Assembly: GCA_964473105.1 (NCBI GenBank)
Contig: CAYYNQ010000103.1
Span: 21,032 to 85,031, forward strand
Reading direction: 5' to 3'
DNA from: CAYYNQ01 sp964473105
GTDB lineage: Bacteria > Sumerlaeota > Sumerlaeia > MVZB01
Length of the DNA stretch: 64,000 nucleotides
This document shows, piece by piece, positions 63,562 through 64,000 of this stretch. The translations under genes were made by a program, and so were the position numbers. Position 1 is the stretch's first letter, and each line of letters begins with the position of its first letter. The notes under the pieces were generated by a model that ran no database searches, had not been told where the DNA came from, and saw nothing but the letters and a program-made list of their open reading frames with translations.

Positions 63562-64000
63562 TTAACCGAGAGGGGGGGGAGGCATGTCAAATAGACGGTG
63601 ACAGGAGAATAGCGGCCTAGGTGGCGCCTGTGCGGAATGGTTAAGGATTCGGTTGAGTTGTGAACGTAAGGACTGACTCTCACGATGGTCACGGCGATAC
63701 CCTGAGGCTCCGAGCATGAGGAAAGTGGCTGCCGTCAGCAAAACCGGAGCGATCAGGATCAACTGGATTACGACGGAAGTGTTGGCCGGTCCTGCGACGG
63801 CCTGCGAGGGCTGGGGTGCCTGGATGGCAACGTGGCCGAACATCAGGATCATCGTGAAAATCAACGCCCGTTTGGGCTGTGAATCAAATAAGGTGGCGAG
63901 TTTCCAAGCCTTGCGGGAGGCATACCAGATTGCAAACATACAGAGCACGACCATCAGAGCATCGGCGATTGTTTCGACATTGCCGTTGATGAATCGGCGC
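63562..64000 (-). CDS. Membrane protein, cut by the window edge
   Basis: The frame is open from the last base of the window, so the gene starts outside. Visible are two to three hydrophobic segments (ADALMVVLCMFAIWYAS, RALIFTMILMFGHVAI, VIQLILIAPVLLTAATFLML), then a charged and Pro-rich cytoplasmic tail. No family is recognised. It ends 221 bases before the start of hemE on the same strand. Confidence 0.6.
   Translation of the reverse strand, partial: RRFINGNVETIADALMVVLCMFAIWYASRKAWKLATLFDSQPKRALIFTMILMFGHVAIQAPQPSQAVAGPANTSVVIQLILIAPVLLTAATFLMLGASGYRRDHRESQSLRSQLNRILNHSAQAPPRPLFSCHRLFDMPPPPLG

Overview
The window looks like chromosomal DNA of a Gram-negative heterotroph from a poorly sampled lineage. 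Many proteins carry signal peptides or lipoboxes, and sigma-54, a Wzt-like ABC ATPase and a full-length GyrB with the large E. coli-type insertion are present. Gene content resembles uncultured groups near the PVC/FCB bacteria (for example Hydrogenedentota or Sumerlaeota), but this is a guess that the sequence alone cannot settle. There is no rRNA, tRNA, CRISPR array, phage or intact insertion sequence that I can recognise.

Layout. 0-6 kb: nnrD end and hemW, then a deletion-broken nucleoside transporter followed by an AGXT2-type aminotransferase and a CoA-acylating methylmalonate-semialdehyde dehydrogenase. These three would fit pyrimidine or beta-amino-acid catabolism. 6-13 kb: a DnaC-like ATPase, a glycosyltransferase, and a signalling group (GAF/SpoIIE phosphatase, STAS gene remnant, histidine kinase) whose kinase overlaps a Wzt-like polysaccharide-export ATPase. 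13-35 kb: housekeeping genes: YjbQ, an apparently inactive serine hydrolase, DAHP synthase, purL-purQ, gyrB-SGNH hydrolase, a peptide-binding lipoprotein, homoserine dehydrogenase, an MFS permease, hemL-wecB and rpoN.

35.6-58 kb is an accessory, carbohydrate-oriented island. It holds an HpcH-type aldolase, a TIM-barrel sugar isomerase, a GH127-like enzyme with its Zn/Cys motif, a double alpha/beta-hydrolase esterase, a NagA-like deacetylase, a Na+/solute symporter and two secreted lipoprotein/SGNH hydrolases. It also carries two pairs of secreted paralogues that I cannot assign: family A (about 600 aa) and family B (a sulfatase-modifying-factor fold fused to an unknown C-terminal domain). 58-63.4 kb is a compact heme operon, hemE-hemN-hemY-hemA. 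The last gene, a membrane protein, runs off the end.

The most striking structural theme is gene fossils. At least four former genes (NupC, STAS, GH28, sugar porter), and probably a histidine kinase end, survive as short pieces; in NupC, GH28 and the sugar porter the two ends remain while the middle is lost. This suggests ongoing erosion by internal deletion, or repeated assembly collapse. Other notable points are a signal peptidase I with an inserted FG-GAP-like metal-binding segment, a serine-hydrolase homologue whose nucleophile is Gly, and a duplicated sigma-54-like motif upstream of rpoN.
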